Positions 35,680 to 47,528 of a DNA stretch of 64,000 nt are shown piece by piece (position 1 is the first letter of the stretch; the number at the start of each line of letters is the position of its first letter). The position numbers were made by a program, and so were the translations under genes. A model generated the notes under the pieces. The model did not search any database. It was not told where the DNA came from and was given only the letters and a program-made list of their open reading frames with translations. Source of the DNA: Trema orientale (lineage: Eukaryota; Streptophyta; Magnoliopsida; Rosales; Cannabaceae). Location of the stretch: assembly GCA_002914845.1 (NCBI GenBank), contig JXTC01000048.1:1035946-1099945 (forward strand). The letters are read 5' to 3'.

Positions 35680-36010
35680 ATTATTTCAACTATTTCGTTC
35701 GATTCAAATGGAAAACTCGTTTGTTTCAATAATTTCAATTTTTTCATTCAAATGGTCTTTTAGAATGAGTGTTTATTTTATCAATTTTTTCATTCAAATA
35801 GTTTATCAGTCACATCAACTATTGGAATAAATTTTTTGTGTCAATGGAGCTTAAGAGGTGTTTTTGAATGGTCCATTCTAATGTCTCTCTTTTTAATTAC
35901 AACTCATTCTATTTTATTTCACTTCGAATGTCTCTCATTTCAATTATAACTCATTCCATAATTTTTATTTAAATACACTCATTTGAATGGGTGAACCAAG
36001 TGGGACCAAA
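35680..36010. mobile_element. TIR element of the CATTCAAATGG family, copy 1
   Basis: It contains the family blocks CATTCAAATGGTC, CAGTCACATCAACTATTGGA, GAATGGTCCATTCTAATG and, at its end, GAATGGGTGAACCAAG. Related copies lie at 36144, 36438 and, inverted, 36741. Non-coding. Confidence 0.65.
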
Positions 36011-36143
36011 AATATTTATACAGATTTTTTCTATATCATTCAGGTGTCTATATAGAGAATGAGATTAGGAGGAAAAAAAAAAAAAGATAAGGAAAAAAAA
36101 GATAAAAAGGAAAATAGCTTTATATGTAAAAGGCTAGGACCTG

Positions 36144-36437
36144 TCTGGTTCAACCATTCTATTCAATTGAAATAGAAAACCCATTTGAATAGATATTTGT
36201 TTCAACAATTTCTGTCTTTTCATTCAAATGACATTTTAGGATGAGTGTTTATTTCAACAATTTAGTTTTTTTATTTAATTGGTCTATCAGTTACATCAAC
36301 CATTGGAATTAACTTTTTGTGTCTTGAATGAGAATGAAGTAGATGAAGTATTATTGAATGAATCTATTCTAATGCTCTCATTCTAATTACAACTTATTTC
36401 ATTTTTTTTTTCCATTCAAATGTCTCTCATTCTAATA
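36144..36437. mobile_element. TIR element of the CATTCAAATGG family, copy 2
   Basis: Begins GTTCAACCATTCTATTC and follows copy 1 block by block (AGTTACATCAACCATTGGAA, CTAATTACAACTTATTTCA). It breaks off where copy 3 starts. The missing terminal part resembles 37094-37145, so copies 3 and 4 appear nested inside it. Confidence 0.6.
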
Positions 36438-36740
36438 TGCCTGTTTGATTCACCAATTCCATTCCATTGGAATGGAAAACCTATTTGAATGGGTGTTTAT
36501 TTTAACAACTCTAGTTTTTCTATTCAAATGATCTTTTGGAATATGTGTTTGTTTCAACAATTCAGTTTTTCCATTCAAATGGTCCATCAGTCACATCAAC
36601 TATTGGAATGATTTTTTTGTATCTTGGATGAGAATGGAGGGGGAGGTGTTTTTGAATGGTCTATTCCAATGTTCCCATTCTAATTACAACCCATTCCACT
36701 ATTTTTTAATTCAAATGTCTCTCATTCTAATTATAACAGC
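36438..36740 (+). mobile_element. TIR element of the CATTCAAATGG family, copy 3 (left arm of foldback)
   Basis: Starts GCCTGTTTGATTCACCAATT and runs through the family blocks to CTAATTATAACA, where copy 4 begins. Its sequence is mirrored by copy 4 over ~300 bp. Confidence 0.7.
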
Positions 36741-37096
36741 CATGTTTGGTTCGCCTTTTTGAATGGGTGCATTTGAATGAAAATTATGGAATATTATAAT
36801 TGGAATGTGAGACATTTGTATGGAAAAAATAGTGAAATGTGTTATAACTGGAATGGGAGTATTAGAATGGACCATTCAAAAACACTTCCTCCCCTCCATT
36901 CTCATCCAAGACACAAAAAAACCATTCCAATGATTGATTTTTCTGATGGACCATTTGAATGGAAAAACTGAATTATTGAAACAAACATACATTCTAAAAG
37001 ATTATTTGAATGGAAAAACTAGAGTTGTTGAATCAAACACCCATTCAAATGAATTTTGCATTCTAATAGAATAGAATTAGTGAACCAAACAGGCTC
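36741..37096 (-). mobile_element. TIR element of the CATTCAAATGG family, copy 4, inverted (right arm)
   Basis: A complete element with ends GCCATGTTTGGTTCGCC and GTGAACCAAACAGGC. It is oriented opposite to copies 1-3, so copies 3 and 4 make a ~650-bp palindrome with almost no loop. The GCCTGTTTGGTTCAC termini are its TIRs. No clean target duplication is visible. Confidence 0.7.
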
Positions 37097-37487
37097 ATTA
37101 CATTCCATAATTTCTATTCAAATACACTAATTCAAATAGTTAAAGCAAAGAGACAATTTCCATTTAAATAGGTATTATTAAAAGTTTTAGTGACGTTAGT
37201 GGTGGCACTTAAAGGAGAAATGATTGGATGTACTTGCTCCTTTCTTATTGATTTATTTATTTGCTAGATAGGGTGGCTAGTAGCCTAGTACTGGCTACTT
37301 TTTTATTGATGTATTTTGACAATCAAGACTAGAATCACATAGATTACTAGTAAGTAAAAAAGTGTAAGTAAAAAGGGATAAGAGACTTAGTTAATTTTTT
37401 CCGCATGAACATCGTCACATCAATATGCTAACTTATATATATATTGTTGGAATCTCCGTCACTTTTTAAATAAATATATGTATATAG
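37097..37487. other. Remnant of host element and spacer
   Basis: Bases to ~37145 resemble the end of copy 1, consistent with the interrupted copy 2 or 3. The rest is AT-rich with no feature. Confidence 0.4.
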
Positions 37488-37719
37488 GTTGTCAATCCAG
37501 TAGGAATTTTTTTTTTTTTATCTATATGCAGGTATTTTTTTTCTAACCATTAGATCATCATCTAATAATAATCTAATGGCTATAATGATGTGCATGAAAA
37601 GACGTGCATCATTAATGTTATTTCTCTCTTATTTTTTAATATAAAAAAAAGTACATGATAAATTTTTATTAGCCAAATTGATACCTATGCATAAGTTAAA
37701 AAAAAAAATACTGACAACT
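37488..37719. mobile_element. Short non-autonomous element (MITE), family copy 3
   Basis: Ends GTTGTCA...CAGTAGG and (inverted) GTTGTCAGTA form short TIRs continuing into T-run and TATGCA.AGGTAT blocks. The body matches 30985-31219. Non-coding. Confidence 0.7.
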
Positions 37720-38021
37720 ATATATATGTATATATACACACATTCAAGTTCATTGCTTCTTTGTTGGCCTCTTTGGAAATAAAGTAACTTCTTTTAAAAT
37801 TTGCTTTATGTAACATAGACTTTATTTGGGTGAGTGTTAGCCCTCTTTTTTTCTTGTCTTAAAGTTGAAACCAAACTATTATTATTATTATTTTAGAAGT
37901 AGATTTGTCATAAGGGTATTTGCAACACATAATAGAGCATTCACTATAATGGCTATAGTGGTTTCAATTATTACTTCTATCCCCTCTTGAGACTAGTGGA
38001 TATTAGCATGCGAACTTCCCT

Positions 38022-38438
38022 TTGTGAAAATTACACCTAATATTCGTTTTTTGAAATTTATTTCAAAAATACTTGTTTTTAAAACTTCTTTCAAAAATAC
38101 TGTTTTTACGGTCCACATTTCATATGAAAAATATGAGTAGTCCACATTTACAATGTAAATTTTATCCATAAGGTACACATTTCATGTGTAAAATATGAAC
38201 GGTACACATTTTAAAATGTGTGCCAATTTTGAGTGTAAATTTTATTCATGAAATGTAGACTGCGGTATACATTTAATGCATGAAATATATACCGTGGTCT
38301 ACATTTCATGTGTAAAGCAGTGGTGGTCTACATTTATCTAAAAAAAGTTATAAAAACAGGTATTTATGAAATAAAAATAAAAAACAGGTATTTATGAAAA
38401 TATGGTTTTAAAAACGGGTACTTATGAATTTTTCCCAA
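38022..38438. mobile_element. Foldback element with internal TACATTTCATGTGTAAA-type repeats
   Basis: The left end (GTGAAAATTACACC, then TTTTGAAATTTATTTCAAAA) is mirrored on the right (GGGAAAAATTCATAAGTACC inverted). The centre repeats CACATTTCATGTGTAAAATA-like units about six times, alternating orientation. Flanks AACTTCCCT and AACTTCTTT are a possible degraded 9-bp target duplication. Confidence 0.5.
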
Positions 38439-40758
38439 CTTCTTTGCTTCTTTGTTTCATTTACAAAAATCATTTTCTACCACAAATAATGATTCTTGAG
38501 TAAAAATTTCCCCACAAAGCTTGATTGATTTTCCTCGATTGGATTTGGGTGTACATTAACATGATCGGGTTTTATTCATGTACACGCCAACTCAAATCAA
38601 TTTGATATTATTGGCTTAAATGAGATCCCAAATATTCTTCTTCTTCTTTTCACCGAAAAAAAAAAAAAACCGAATAGAGAAGAAGAAGTTTCTTGTATCA
38701 TATGTGCATTTTTTTCCTCATATTTTCTCTATTACATATTTAGGATTAGTTACGGTGAAGCCTCCGGCTCCAGGAAATTTCATACCAAGTAACGGTCTTA
38801 CACCATTCCTTTGAAGTTTGAATATCATCATTTGACGATTACTAGCTGAAGTTGACAAATTATCTAGCTAACACAATTAATATCCTTTTAATTAATAAAG
38901 TAAAACCAAAAAGGGCCTACTGACTACATTCACAACATTACTACTACATGTCTATAAAGTTTTCCTGAATTTATTTGCTTAAATATGGTTTTATGTGACT
39001 ATACCTAAGAAACAAGAGTTTGTAATAGCAAGCAAATAGAAAATATTTCTCTTTCACGTGTTTATCTATCAATTAGAAAGAGAAAAGTGAATCCTAACTT
39101 TTTTCACCTATTATTTTTTGTCACTTCCATTCTTTTTCCACTTATTTTTTTTATGGGTTAGTAAACGTGGCTATTATGATCATTATCAGTTTTAAAATTA
39201 AAGAATTAAAGTCATCCATGGCAAGTTTGAGATTCACACATTTCTATTCATCACACAAATATGAATATAATTTTACAATAATTAACATTTTTCACAAGAA
39301 AAAATATGAGAAAAATAACTCGAATTTTATAAAATGTACGTGGAAGATAAGAACAAGATAAATTATTAATATATCTTTTTAGTAAAGCTAGAAAATTTGA
39401 TATTAATACTACATATTAATAAAATCTCGGTTGCATAAGTGAATTGTCTTAAGTGTATTTCACATATCTATCAGTATATAGTGTTTGTACGTTTCAAAGC
39501 AATTTTTTTTTTCCTTCTTTTTTTTCATATTTAAAAGAAAAAAAATCTGGTTATATCCTTAATATAAGGGGGACAATAATGGGTAAAGTTTCACATGTGA
39601 ACGAATTCCACTCAGTGAAAGCCAGTATGGCGAGCGGTGGGAGGTTCGGTATGGGTCGACATCAATTAAAATCGACGACTTGGACGAATCATTTGTGTTG
39701 ACTTCATTTCATATATTAGAAATTTGAACGCTCTTCTAAAATTAATGTCCTTTTTGTAATATTTACGTACGGCTAGCCCAAGCAAGGCTTTTAATTTGCA
39801 TTTATTTTATTTTATTTTATAAGCCATCGAGACATGTCAATGATTGTTCACGAAAGAAAAGCCAAAACTCGTGAACTAGCTGGGAACTTTTGAATGAAGA
39901 CAAATCCAAATTTGCATGGCCAATATGTACTTGTCATTTTCGTAAGAGCACCCTTTTCTCCCTCTTCCCACGCATCATTTACTAATTTATGAATGACAAA
40001 AATAACCTTTTATAAAATAACGTAAATAAACACAAATAATAAACATATATAAACACAAATAATAATTAAACAATAAAAAAATTTCACTATTTTTTTCCCT
40101 TCACATACCCCCTTATATACAAATGAATGACCAAACAATTAAAATAATTTTAGTTAAATTAAGTTTTGATAGTGATGGATGAACATATAATAGAAGGTCA
40201 TTAATGACCCTTGAATTATACATGTTATACCACCTTAGTTCTCGAATTCTCAACTTATATAATAGACTATCATGAATTTATATAATTATTGTAGCAATAT
40301 CCTTATTGTCACAAATTATTAAATTTCTAATAGAAACAAATCATTTACAAAATATATAATTTAGTAACTATAGCTGAGAGCGAGACTCCAGATTTTCAAC
40401 TTTCATAATAGATTTACCAAAAATTATACAATAATCAAAGCAATGTCTCTTTTATAATAAACTCATGTTTAAATAACACAGTTTGGTAACTATGGCCTAA
40501 AATGAAACTTTAATTCCCAAAACCAAATAATATGCAATTTTATGCATTGTATATAATTGTCTTAAGTTAAAAAAACTTACAGTGTATAATAAATAGATCA
40601 TTGTTATAATAATTATACAATTTATAGTAGTCTACTTTGTAAATTAAAAATTTGAGGAACAAAGTATAATTAGCATAAGTCGAGCTATTATTAGAATTCA
40701 TCTTGTTATAAATTACAATTTCTAAAGATCTCTATTGAGAATCTTAAAAAAAATAATT

Positions 40759-40789
<31 letters not shown>

Positions 40790-41229
40790 AAGAACTTTTA
40801 GAACTTTTAAAAAATGATTCAAGAACTCTAACTTTCTCTAGTTCTCAACAATCCTAAAAAATAATTTAAGACATCTCTCGTTCGAAAATCCTCAAAAAAT
40901 GATTCAAGAACTCTAACTCTTAAGAAACGTAGTGGGTAGCTCTATTATTAATATTTAATTTGAACCTCAAAAGTAGATCCATCTCTATGCCTATAAGTAA
41001 GGAAAAAAATATGTACTAATTTTTTGGATGAGTTTTCGTCAAGAAAGCAAAAAATTGAAAAAGAAAAAGACAAGAGAATGATAAATTTTTAAAATTATAA
41101 TAGGTAAAAAAAGAAATTTAATTTAATATAACTAATTTTAGAATGAGAAACTTTTAAAATAGTGCGTTAAGAAAATGTTCAACTTTTAAATTTTAAAGGT
41201 GATCTAGTTTGAATTGGATAGGGAGAATA
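38439..41229. other. Intergenic DNA; (CT)n at 40763-40789
   Basis: No gene can be supported. Short open stretches near 38750 and 39590 are less AT-rich, but I recognise no family. A (CT)n microsatellite of about 27 bases lies at 40763. AAAAATGATTCAAGAACTCTAAC-like short repeats follow it (40810-40920). Confidence 0.45.
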
Positions 41230-41234
41230 AAAGA

Positions 41235-42580
41235 TATTGACTCATGCTTTGTATCATCAATCTTATACTCATGTTTTGAAGTTAACAAACATATGATTAA
41301 GAATTAATAATCTACTTGAATATGTAATAATCTAAATTGAAAAGATCACAAGACATTCAAGATAGATTATAGAAAAGAGCTTGAAGACAAAGATAAAAAA
41401 TACAAGACTTAGAATAGCAAAGTTTAATTACTTAGTTCTTGTATTTGAATACTTGTTTACACATAATATGATCTTAATATCCCAAATTTTTCTAAGAATA
41501 GGAAATTTTCAAAACAAATGCAATCGAAATAGTTTATCTCTAATTAAAGTTTGAAAATTTATTTTACAAGTTTGTAAATTGATTTATGAAAATCTATAGT
41601 ATCTATATTCCATAAAAAAATTAATTTAAGAAGTCACAATTTTGAAAAAATGGAAAAAAACTTAAAATAAAATCAAAACAAGCTATTTGGCATTTTCGGC
41701 AGATTGATTCCCAGTTTTTAGTCTACCGATTATCTGCCTAATTTCAACAGTTTTTTAAGTTCGACCGTTAGAACTGCACTATCAACAGTGAGTATTTTCG
41801 GTAAACCAAAAACACATTTTCAGTCTACCGAAAATGACATATTGTCTGTCAAACGATCTAAAACAGATAGTTTTCATTCAAATCTATAAATAGAAGTTTT
41901 TCTAAGATTTGAAACAACTTTTGAATATCCTTACATTACTCATATCATATATTCAAGTTGTTCAAATCAATTTTTGTGATTCAAACTTTCAAATCCACTT
42001 TTTTACAAAAATTACTTGAGCCAAACTAGATCATATCTTATGTTCACATTTATTCTCTCTAAGTTTATCTTGTATAAATTATCTTCATCAGAGAGATATT
42101 CTAGTTGAGTGTTTCAACAAAATCCAAATTGTAATTATGAAGTGAGGTTGATACTAAATTCATAAACAACCCGGTTTAGATGAGATTAGCACTGGAGTCT
42201 AAACATTCCGAGTTAGGCGTAATAGAGCCAGATTTAAAGCTATTGTAAAGGCGTTAGTGTGCTTAAGGAGAAATTACTCATTGTGTATAAGGGTCGGTCA
42301 AGCCTATTCTCTTGATCTATTAGTGGAAATCTCGAAGCGTATTGCCAAGAGCCAGAGACGTGGATAAACCATCGTATTTATTGAATCTTGTAAAAATAGA
42401 GTTTGCATTTCTCTATCCCTATCTCTTTAATTTATTTACCTTGAGTTTGTGCATGTTATTTAGCTATTTTTACTTGATATTGTCATTACTTATATATTTC
42501 ACTTGCTCATCTTGAAAAGTTTGTAAAAAATTTTAAAACCCAATTTACCTCATCTTGAGTTAGTTAATCTTGAGCTAACA
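41235..42580 (+). mobile_element. Solo LTR (copia/SIRE-like), 1346 bp, with 5-bp target duplication
   Basis: The ends TATTGACTC and GAGCTAACA are inverse of each other apart from decay (ancestral TGTT...AACA). Five-base repeats AAAGA flank it exactly (41230-41234 and 42581-42585). A TATA-like CTATAAATAGA at about 41884 is placed as a promoter within the LTR. No gag-pol, primer-binding site or second LTR accompanies it, so it looks like the product of LTR-LTR recombination. Superfamily assignment is by general resemblance only. Confidence 0.68.
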
Positions 42581-42585
42581 AAAGA

Positions 42586-45500
42586 GATTGGTCATAGAAC
42601 GTTCCTTTCTCTAATTTTATATGAATTAAGGTAATAAATAACACTTCTGAAAAAATTATGATACCAAAATACTAAGTGGGCAATCATCCCATAACATTTT
42701 CGAAAAAATTATGACATGGCAATCATCCTGCTTTTTGGTCCTAAGTAAGACTCAAAATTGAGCCATCAGATTAAATTAATTGGTTCAATAAGTAGTGGTC
42801 TCATACAATTAAAAATAAAGCCTTAGACAACAAATTTTTTTCCACTTATTATCTTTAAAAATATATAAATTAAATAAAAAAAAAAACAGAGAGAATCGAT
42901 ATCTCTTTATCTTCTTCACATCACTTGCCGATTCTAAGATCTTTACTCTTCCATATTACTTCAAATAAAATTTTCAGAAAAGAAGATTATTTCACCTAAA
43001 ACATCCACTAGTTGATCTATTCAAAGAATTTGAAATATGTGTTTGGGAATTTTCTTTCATCCTTTTCCAAATCTCACTGATTGAAGAACATTTGTCATAT
43101 ATAGGATTATATTCTCAGCCTTTTTTTTTTCCACTGATATGATATTTTAGAAATCAATGAAATGATTTCTTTTTTCTTTTCTTTTGTCTTTAAGCAATCA
43201 ATCGCAAAACTCGTTAGGCGCTTCAGTTTTTGTTTTTTTTTTAATTAGTTTGTTTTTATTCGATTAACTTCAAACATTGAAATTGATGATATTAAAAATA
43301 TAATACCAATAAATCTATAACTTACCTTTTGATTTTCGATTTTTAAAACCTTTCCAACCGTTTAGGAGCAACAATTCCTGATTTGTGCAATACTTATTAA
43401 AAATAAAAAATAAAAAAAACTTTAAAAAAGAAAGTGATTAAAACAACCGTGCTACCATCCATGGTTTCCCAAAATGCTACAAACCTTTTTTTTTTTTTCA
43501 TTTCTATTAGACTTTTTAACAAATTTATTTTGTAGATAGATAGACAAATGATAATTAGAGAGCAAGGGACATGAGTATTGCAATCAAATAATTTCAGATT
43601 TATTATCACAACCATAGAAGCCGAGAAGGAGGAGAGAAGTTGGGGAAAGATGGAGGGATAGCTACATAATTTTTAAAAAGAAAATCTAAGATAATGGGAA
43701 AAATTTTATGTGAGTTGGAGTAGTATAAGCTGTAGGCACTCTTTAAATTTGATTAGTTTAATGAATCAATCGGTTATTATTTTGGATTCTAAGTGAGACC
43801 AAAATTTGAGATTCTATGGTAGCCTTTCCATAAATTAATTGATAAATGTATAATTAACCACTCATTTACTTGCAATATCATACGTGAAAAGATGTTATTA
43901 TCTCGCAGCATAAGTAATGTATTTATCTAATTTATAACTATATCCACTTTTAGCACTTTTAGTGTTGAGATTAAAGGTTTGAATTTCCAATCCCACCTGA
44001 TCTGTTAGAAATTGCCGTACAAGATCCATTGTTCACCCTGCATGAGTCCAAGGATGAAGCACCACCGAAATTTAATTATCCTTATTTTACATAGTATATC
44101 AACCATAGGTCCCTAGCTACAGAACAGAGAACATGCATGTAATTTATTTATTTTTTTTTGAAATGACGTGTAATTAGTAAACAAAGTGTTGTTGCAGTTG
44201 CAGACATATCCTATTAGGTCCTGTGTTAAAATCTTCATTCTCTGCATTATATTTAATTTAATAAATGGGATGGCTAAGGGTCAAAGCCGTACATGTGTTG
44301 AAATGGTGCTTTTTGGCAATTGAACTGAAAAGGCAATAAAGAATGGGAAAAATAGTATTACATTAGTGCTAGCTTCGTAGCTCTTATATTATAAACTTCT
44401 AGACCAAAATTTTAAAACCCACGTTTCTAGATTAAATATATTGGAAATACTTTCTTGAAAAGGGCAAAAAAAAAAAAAAAAAAAACTAAATTGCAAAATC
44501 TGTTTGGAAATCTATGGAGTAGTAGTACGTGGTGCTGAAAAAGGTGAATAGAAAAAAGGAAAAAAGATACCCTAATCGTACGTATCAAATATCAATGTAT
44601 CGTAATTTGTTCTATAGTTTTATATTAATGAATCATGATATACAGTGAGTCAAATGTTCAAATGTGAACGACTTGTGGTCAAAAAGAAGATCAATTGTTA
44701 GAACAACTTGGAAGTATGTGTCTAGGTAAACTGTATGCATCAGTTATACAACTTTGACGAACTTGATCCTTCTTTGACCGTATCAGGAAATTTAAAGGAT
44801 TCAAAGGGAAAAAAAAAAAAAAAGAAGACTTTGTTATCCGTACGGCCCGGTTTAATTATACAAAGAAGTTTTATTTTTTTTTAGACAGTCCAATCTCCAA
44901 ATTTCCTGCTATTAAACGAAGTTCTAATTAATTACCTACCAATGTTTGTACAAGAATAGGCATAGGCCTGTCATCTATTTCTTTCGTAGTGTTTTATTTT
45001 TCCCCCGTTCTTTGCCCTTTTTCTAATGAGAAAGCAATTTATTTGAGAAATAGTGTCTTGCATAGCAATTACAGACTTTAAAAGCAAAACTTTCTAAGAT
45101 TAACAAACCTAAAGTGACAAGAAAAAGTAACAAAACTTTAAAAGGAAATAATGTGCTTGTAACAATCCTAACAATTGGACGAAAAGATACATAGGTCTAA
45201 GAATTTTGTCAATGATCACAAGACCAAAGTGAATGATATTAATTAGAAGAATTCTAAAGAAACGCATTATGTACTTACTCGTAACTTCTCAATGTTACAT
45301 GTAAGAGCACTACGTACTAATTAGTAGAAAATGCAAGAATGTACAATTAACGCGAGATTTACGTACACTTTTCGAGCTAATATTATATGCATATTATGCT
45401 CTCAAAACCAATGCCATCAGGTATATTTGCTCCTAATGGTAATACCAGTGGCACTAGATATTATTTTCCACGCTGGGAGAATCAGAACTCCATAGATTTT

Positions 45501-45590
45501 TTTTCCCCCTATAATGGCATAACGGTAAAAACTACACTATTATATAATGGCGGTTTTGTGCTTTATATTATTACATTGAAAGAATTGTGG
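42586..45590. other. AT-rich intergenic DNA
   Basis: No gene. Poly-A tracts occur near 44465 and 44805. A GGTTTGAATTTCC word near 43974 could be a worn SINE box B but there is no matching box A. Confidence 0.45.
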
Positions 45591-45597
45591 TTTTCAA

Positions 45598-45945
45598 GGG
45601 CATTGACTATTTGGGTTATCTCAGCCTCTATCAACCATATTTTAGCGGTTAAATAGCTATAAATTTGATAAACGGTCCTAACACTTGATACGTGTCTACA
45701 TTGGCTGCCCAATATTTCAAGCTCACCACACCAGATTTGGAAGATGTAATAAAAAAATAGTGTTTTGACGATCACAACCAAATATATTACATATAAAACG
45801 ATACAGTGCTTCGGCGTACCAAATAAGCATTGGCTATTTGCGTAAGCTTATCCTCTATTGACCCTATTTTAGCAATTAATCACCAAAAGTTTGATAAATT
45901 CATAAAACTCGGCACTTATCCGGGTTGCTAATAATATTTCCAGGT
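45598..45945 (+). repeat. Diverged ~105-bp direct repeat pair
   Basis: Segments at about 45598-45710 and 45828-45945 align in order: CATTG.CTATTTG.GT, CCTCTAT..ACC.TATTTTAGC, TTTGATAAA, and CACTT-containing ends. The spacer is ~120 bp. Probably subterminal repeats of an old DNA element. Confidence 0.45.
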
Positions 45946-46044
45946 ATTTTAGCCCAAAATTCAACAAGACAGTAAGCAGTGAGTTGGGAAATGGACCTGA
46001 CTAAGAGTAGTTTGGGCCGAAATGACTTTTTAGGAGTATTTTGA

Positions 46045-46318
46045 GAAAATGACATAGATAGGACTAACTTGGGCCAAAATAACTTTTATGTGCATTTTTT
46101 CTAAAAATAACATTTTTAGGAGTATCAAAGAAACCATGGGTCAAGAGCTTCATGACTTTAAACAAAAAAAAACTATTATTTCGGACTTTTTCATGGTCAA
46201 GAAATTTTATGGTCTCTTGACCATAGGTCAAGACATCATTGACACTTTTAAAAATATCATTTTTAAATATACAAAAATCATTTTGGCTCAAGTTAGTCCT
46301 ACCCGTGTCCTTGTCTCG
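46045..46318. repeat. Imperfect palindrome (foldback element)
   Basis: Left arm GGACTAACTTGGGCCAAAAT, then ATAACATTTTTAGGAGT and ATGGGTCAAGAG, is mirrored on the right by CTCTTGACCATAGGTCAAGA, ATATCATTTTTAAATAT and ATTTTGGCTCAAGTTAGTCC. The arms are ~120 bp. Short opposing open frames here are by-products of the symmetry. Confidence 0.6.
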
Positions 46319-47140
46319 AGTATTTTTTACGAAGATTAGATCCAATACCCCCTCCCTCTCCCCTACCTTTTTAATAGGATATTGGATATAGTACCCGTTT
46401 TTATTTTATTCAGATTTTTACCTCTTTTTAGATATACATTCATGTATAAAATACGTATATATACCGTATAAATGTATCTCTATGGTGTACATTCATATAT
46501 GTGCTATAAATTTCTCAAAAAATGGATATAAATTTGAAAAATACAAAAAAAAGCCAAGTATCTATCCAAATATTCTGACACAATGAATATGTACTTTTCT
46601 GGTATTTTTCAAAATGACAGAAGTGCCGTAATGTTAATGATGAGTAGTCACTAATCACTTTATTATGACCATAGATTTTTAACTTTTTTAGGACCAGTTA
46701 CATGTCACTAATAGAGTAATTAGTGACTGAAGTTGGATCAGTGATACTGTGACACTCCTAAATAAGTCAGTCTACAAAACTCCTTAAAAAATCATTTTAC
46801 CTTTAAACAATAGTAGTTTGGGAAATTAGGCCTTTTACGGTATCTTTAGAAAAAAATTTCAAAATTACGGTGGCTTGTGTCTTTTAGGTCTGGTACAATT
46901 TTATTAGAAAAGTATCATTTTCTAAAAAGTATTTAGAAAACTGCCATTTTAAAATAGTTATAACTAGTAACTGGTAATCATTTTAAAAATGATATTTTTC
47001 TAAATTTTTTTTAAAAAGTGATATTTTTCTAATGAAAATCGTACAGAAGTTTGAAAAAAATCTGTCATCCGTTTTTTTGTAATTATTTTGGGTTTTTATT
47101 ACGTAAAAGTGTTAGACCCCTACTAGTTAGGTTTAGTTCC
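46319..47140. other. AT-rich intergenic DNA
   Basis: No supportable gene or complete element. Confidence 0.5.
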
Positions 47141-47373
47141 CTACTTTGTTTGTTTAGCCCAAAAAGGAAAACTTACGCCCAAGCCCAGGCTTAGGCCCAA
47201 ATTAGTCTTTGAAATGTTGAGCTTTAAGGCCCAGCAGACGGCAGGGGTAGGTAGGGGATAAGAAATAAGAATTAGCGCGCGCGTGGATTCTCTGCCACGC
47301 GCGCTTTAAAATTGCGTAAAGCGATAATGAACCAATATTTGGAAAATGAAAATAAAATAAAAATTGAAAATCG
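47141..47373 (+). promoter_or_regulatory. Promoter/leader region of the CtpA gene with site II-like motifs
   Basis: Several AGCCCA/GGCCCA words (inverse TGGGCT/TGGGCC, the TCP-bound site II element of plant housekeeping genes) lie between 47155 and 47240. They are followed by the inverted pair AGCGCGCGCGTGG / CCACGCGCGCT at about 47274-47304. The first in-frame ATG is at 47374. Regulation is inferred from motif class only. Confidence 0.4.
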
Positions 47374-47488
47374 ATGGGTCGAGGCTCTCCGATGGAGGTA
47401 CTCGCTAGCTCGGCTTTTGCAGCTTCCTTTCCTCACTTTTCCACTTCTACCTTCTTTAACAATCCTGCGTCTTCCACCTTCGAGGTGC

Positions 47489-47528
<40 letters not shown>

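Noticed and set aside
38620..38814. Short frame ending in VKPPAPGNFIPSNGLTPFL, considered as a secreted peptide precursor
   Set aside because: No signal peptide, a poly-Phe/poly-Lys N-terminus from homopolymers, and no match to IDA, CEP or PIP peptide patterns.
39582..39701. Frame with HVNEFHSVKASMASGGRFGMG
   Set aside because: Locally less AT-rich, but no recognised family, no flanking exons and too short to support.
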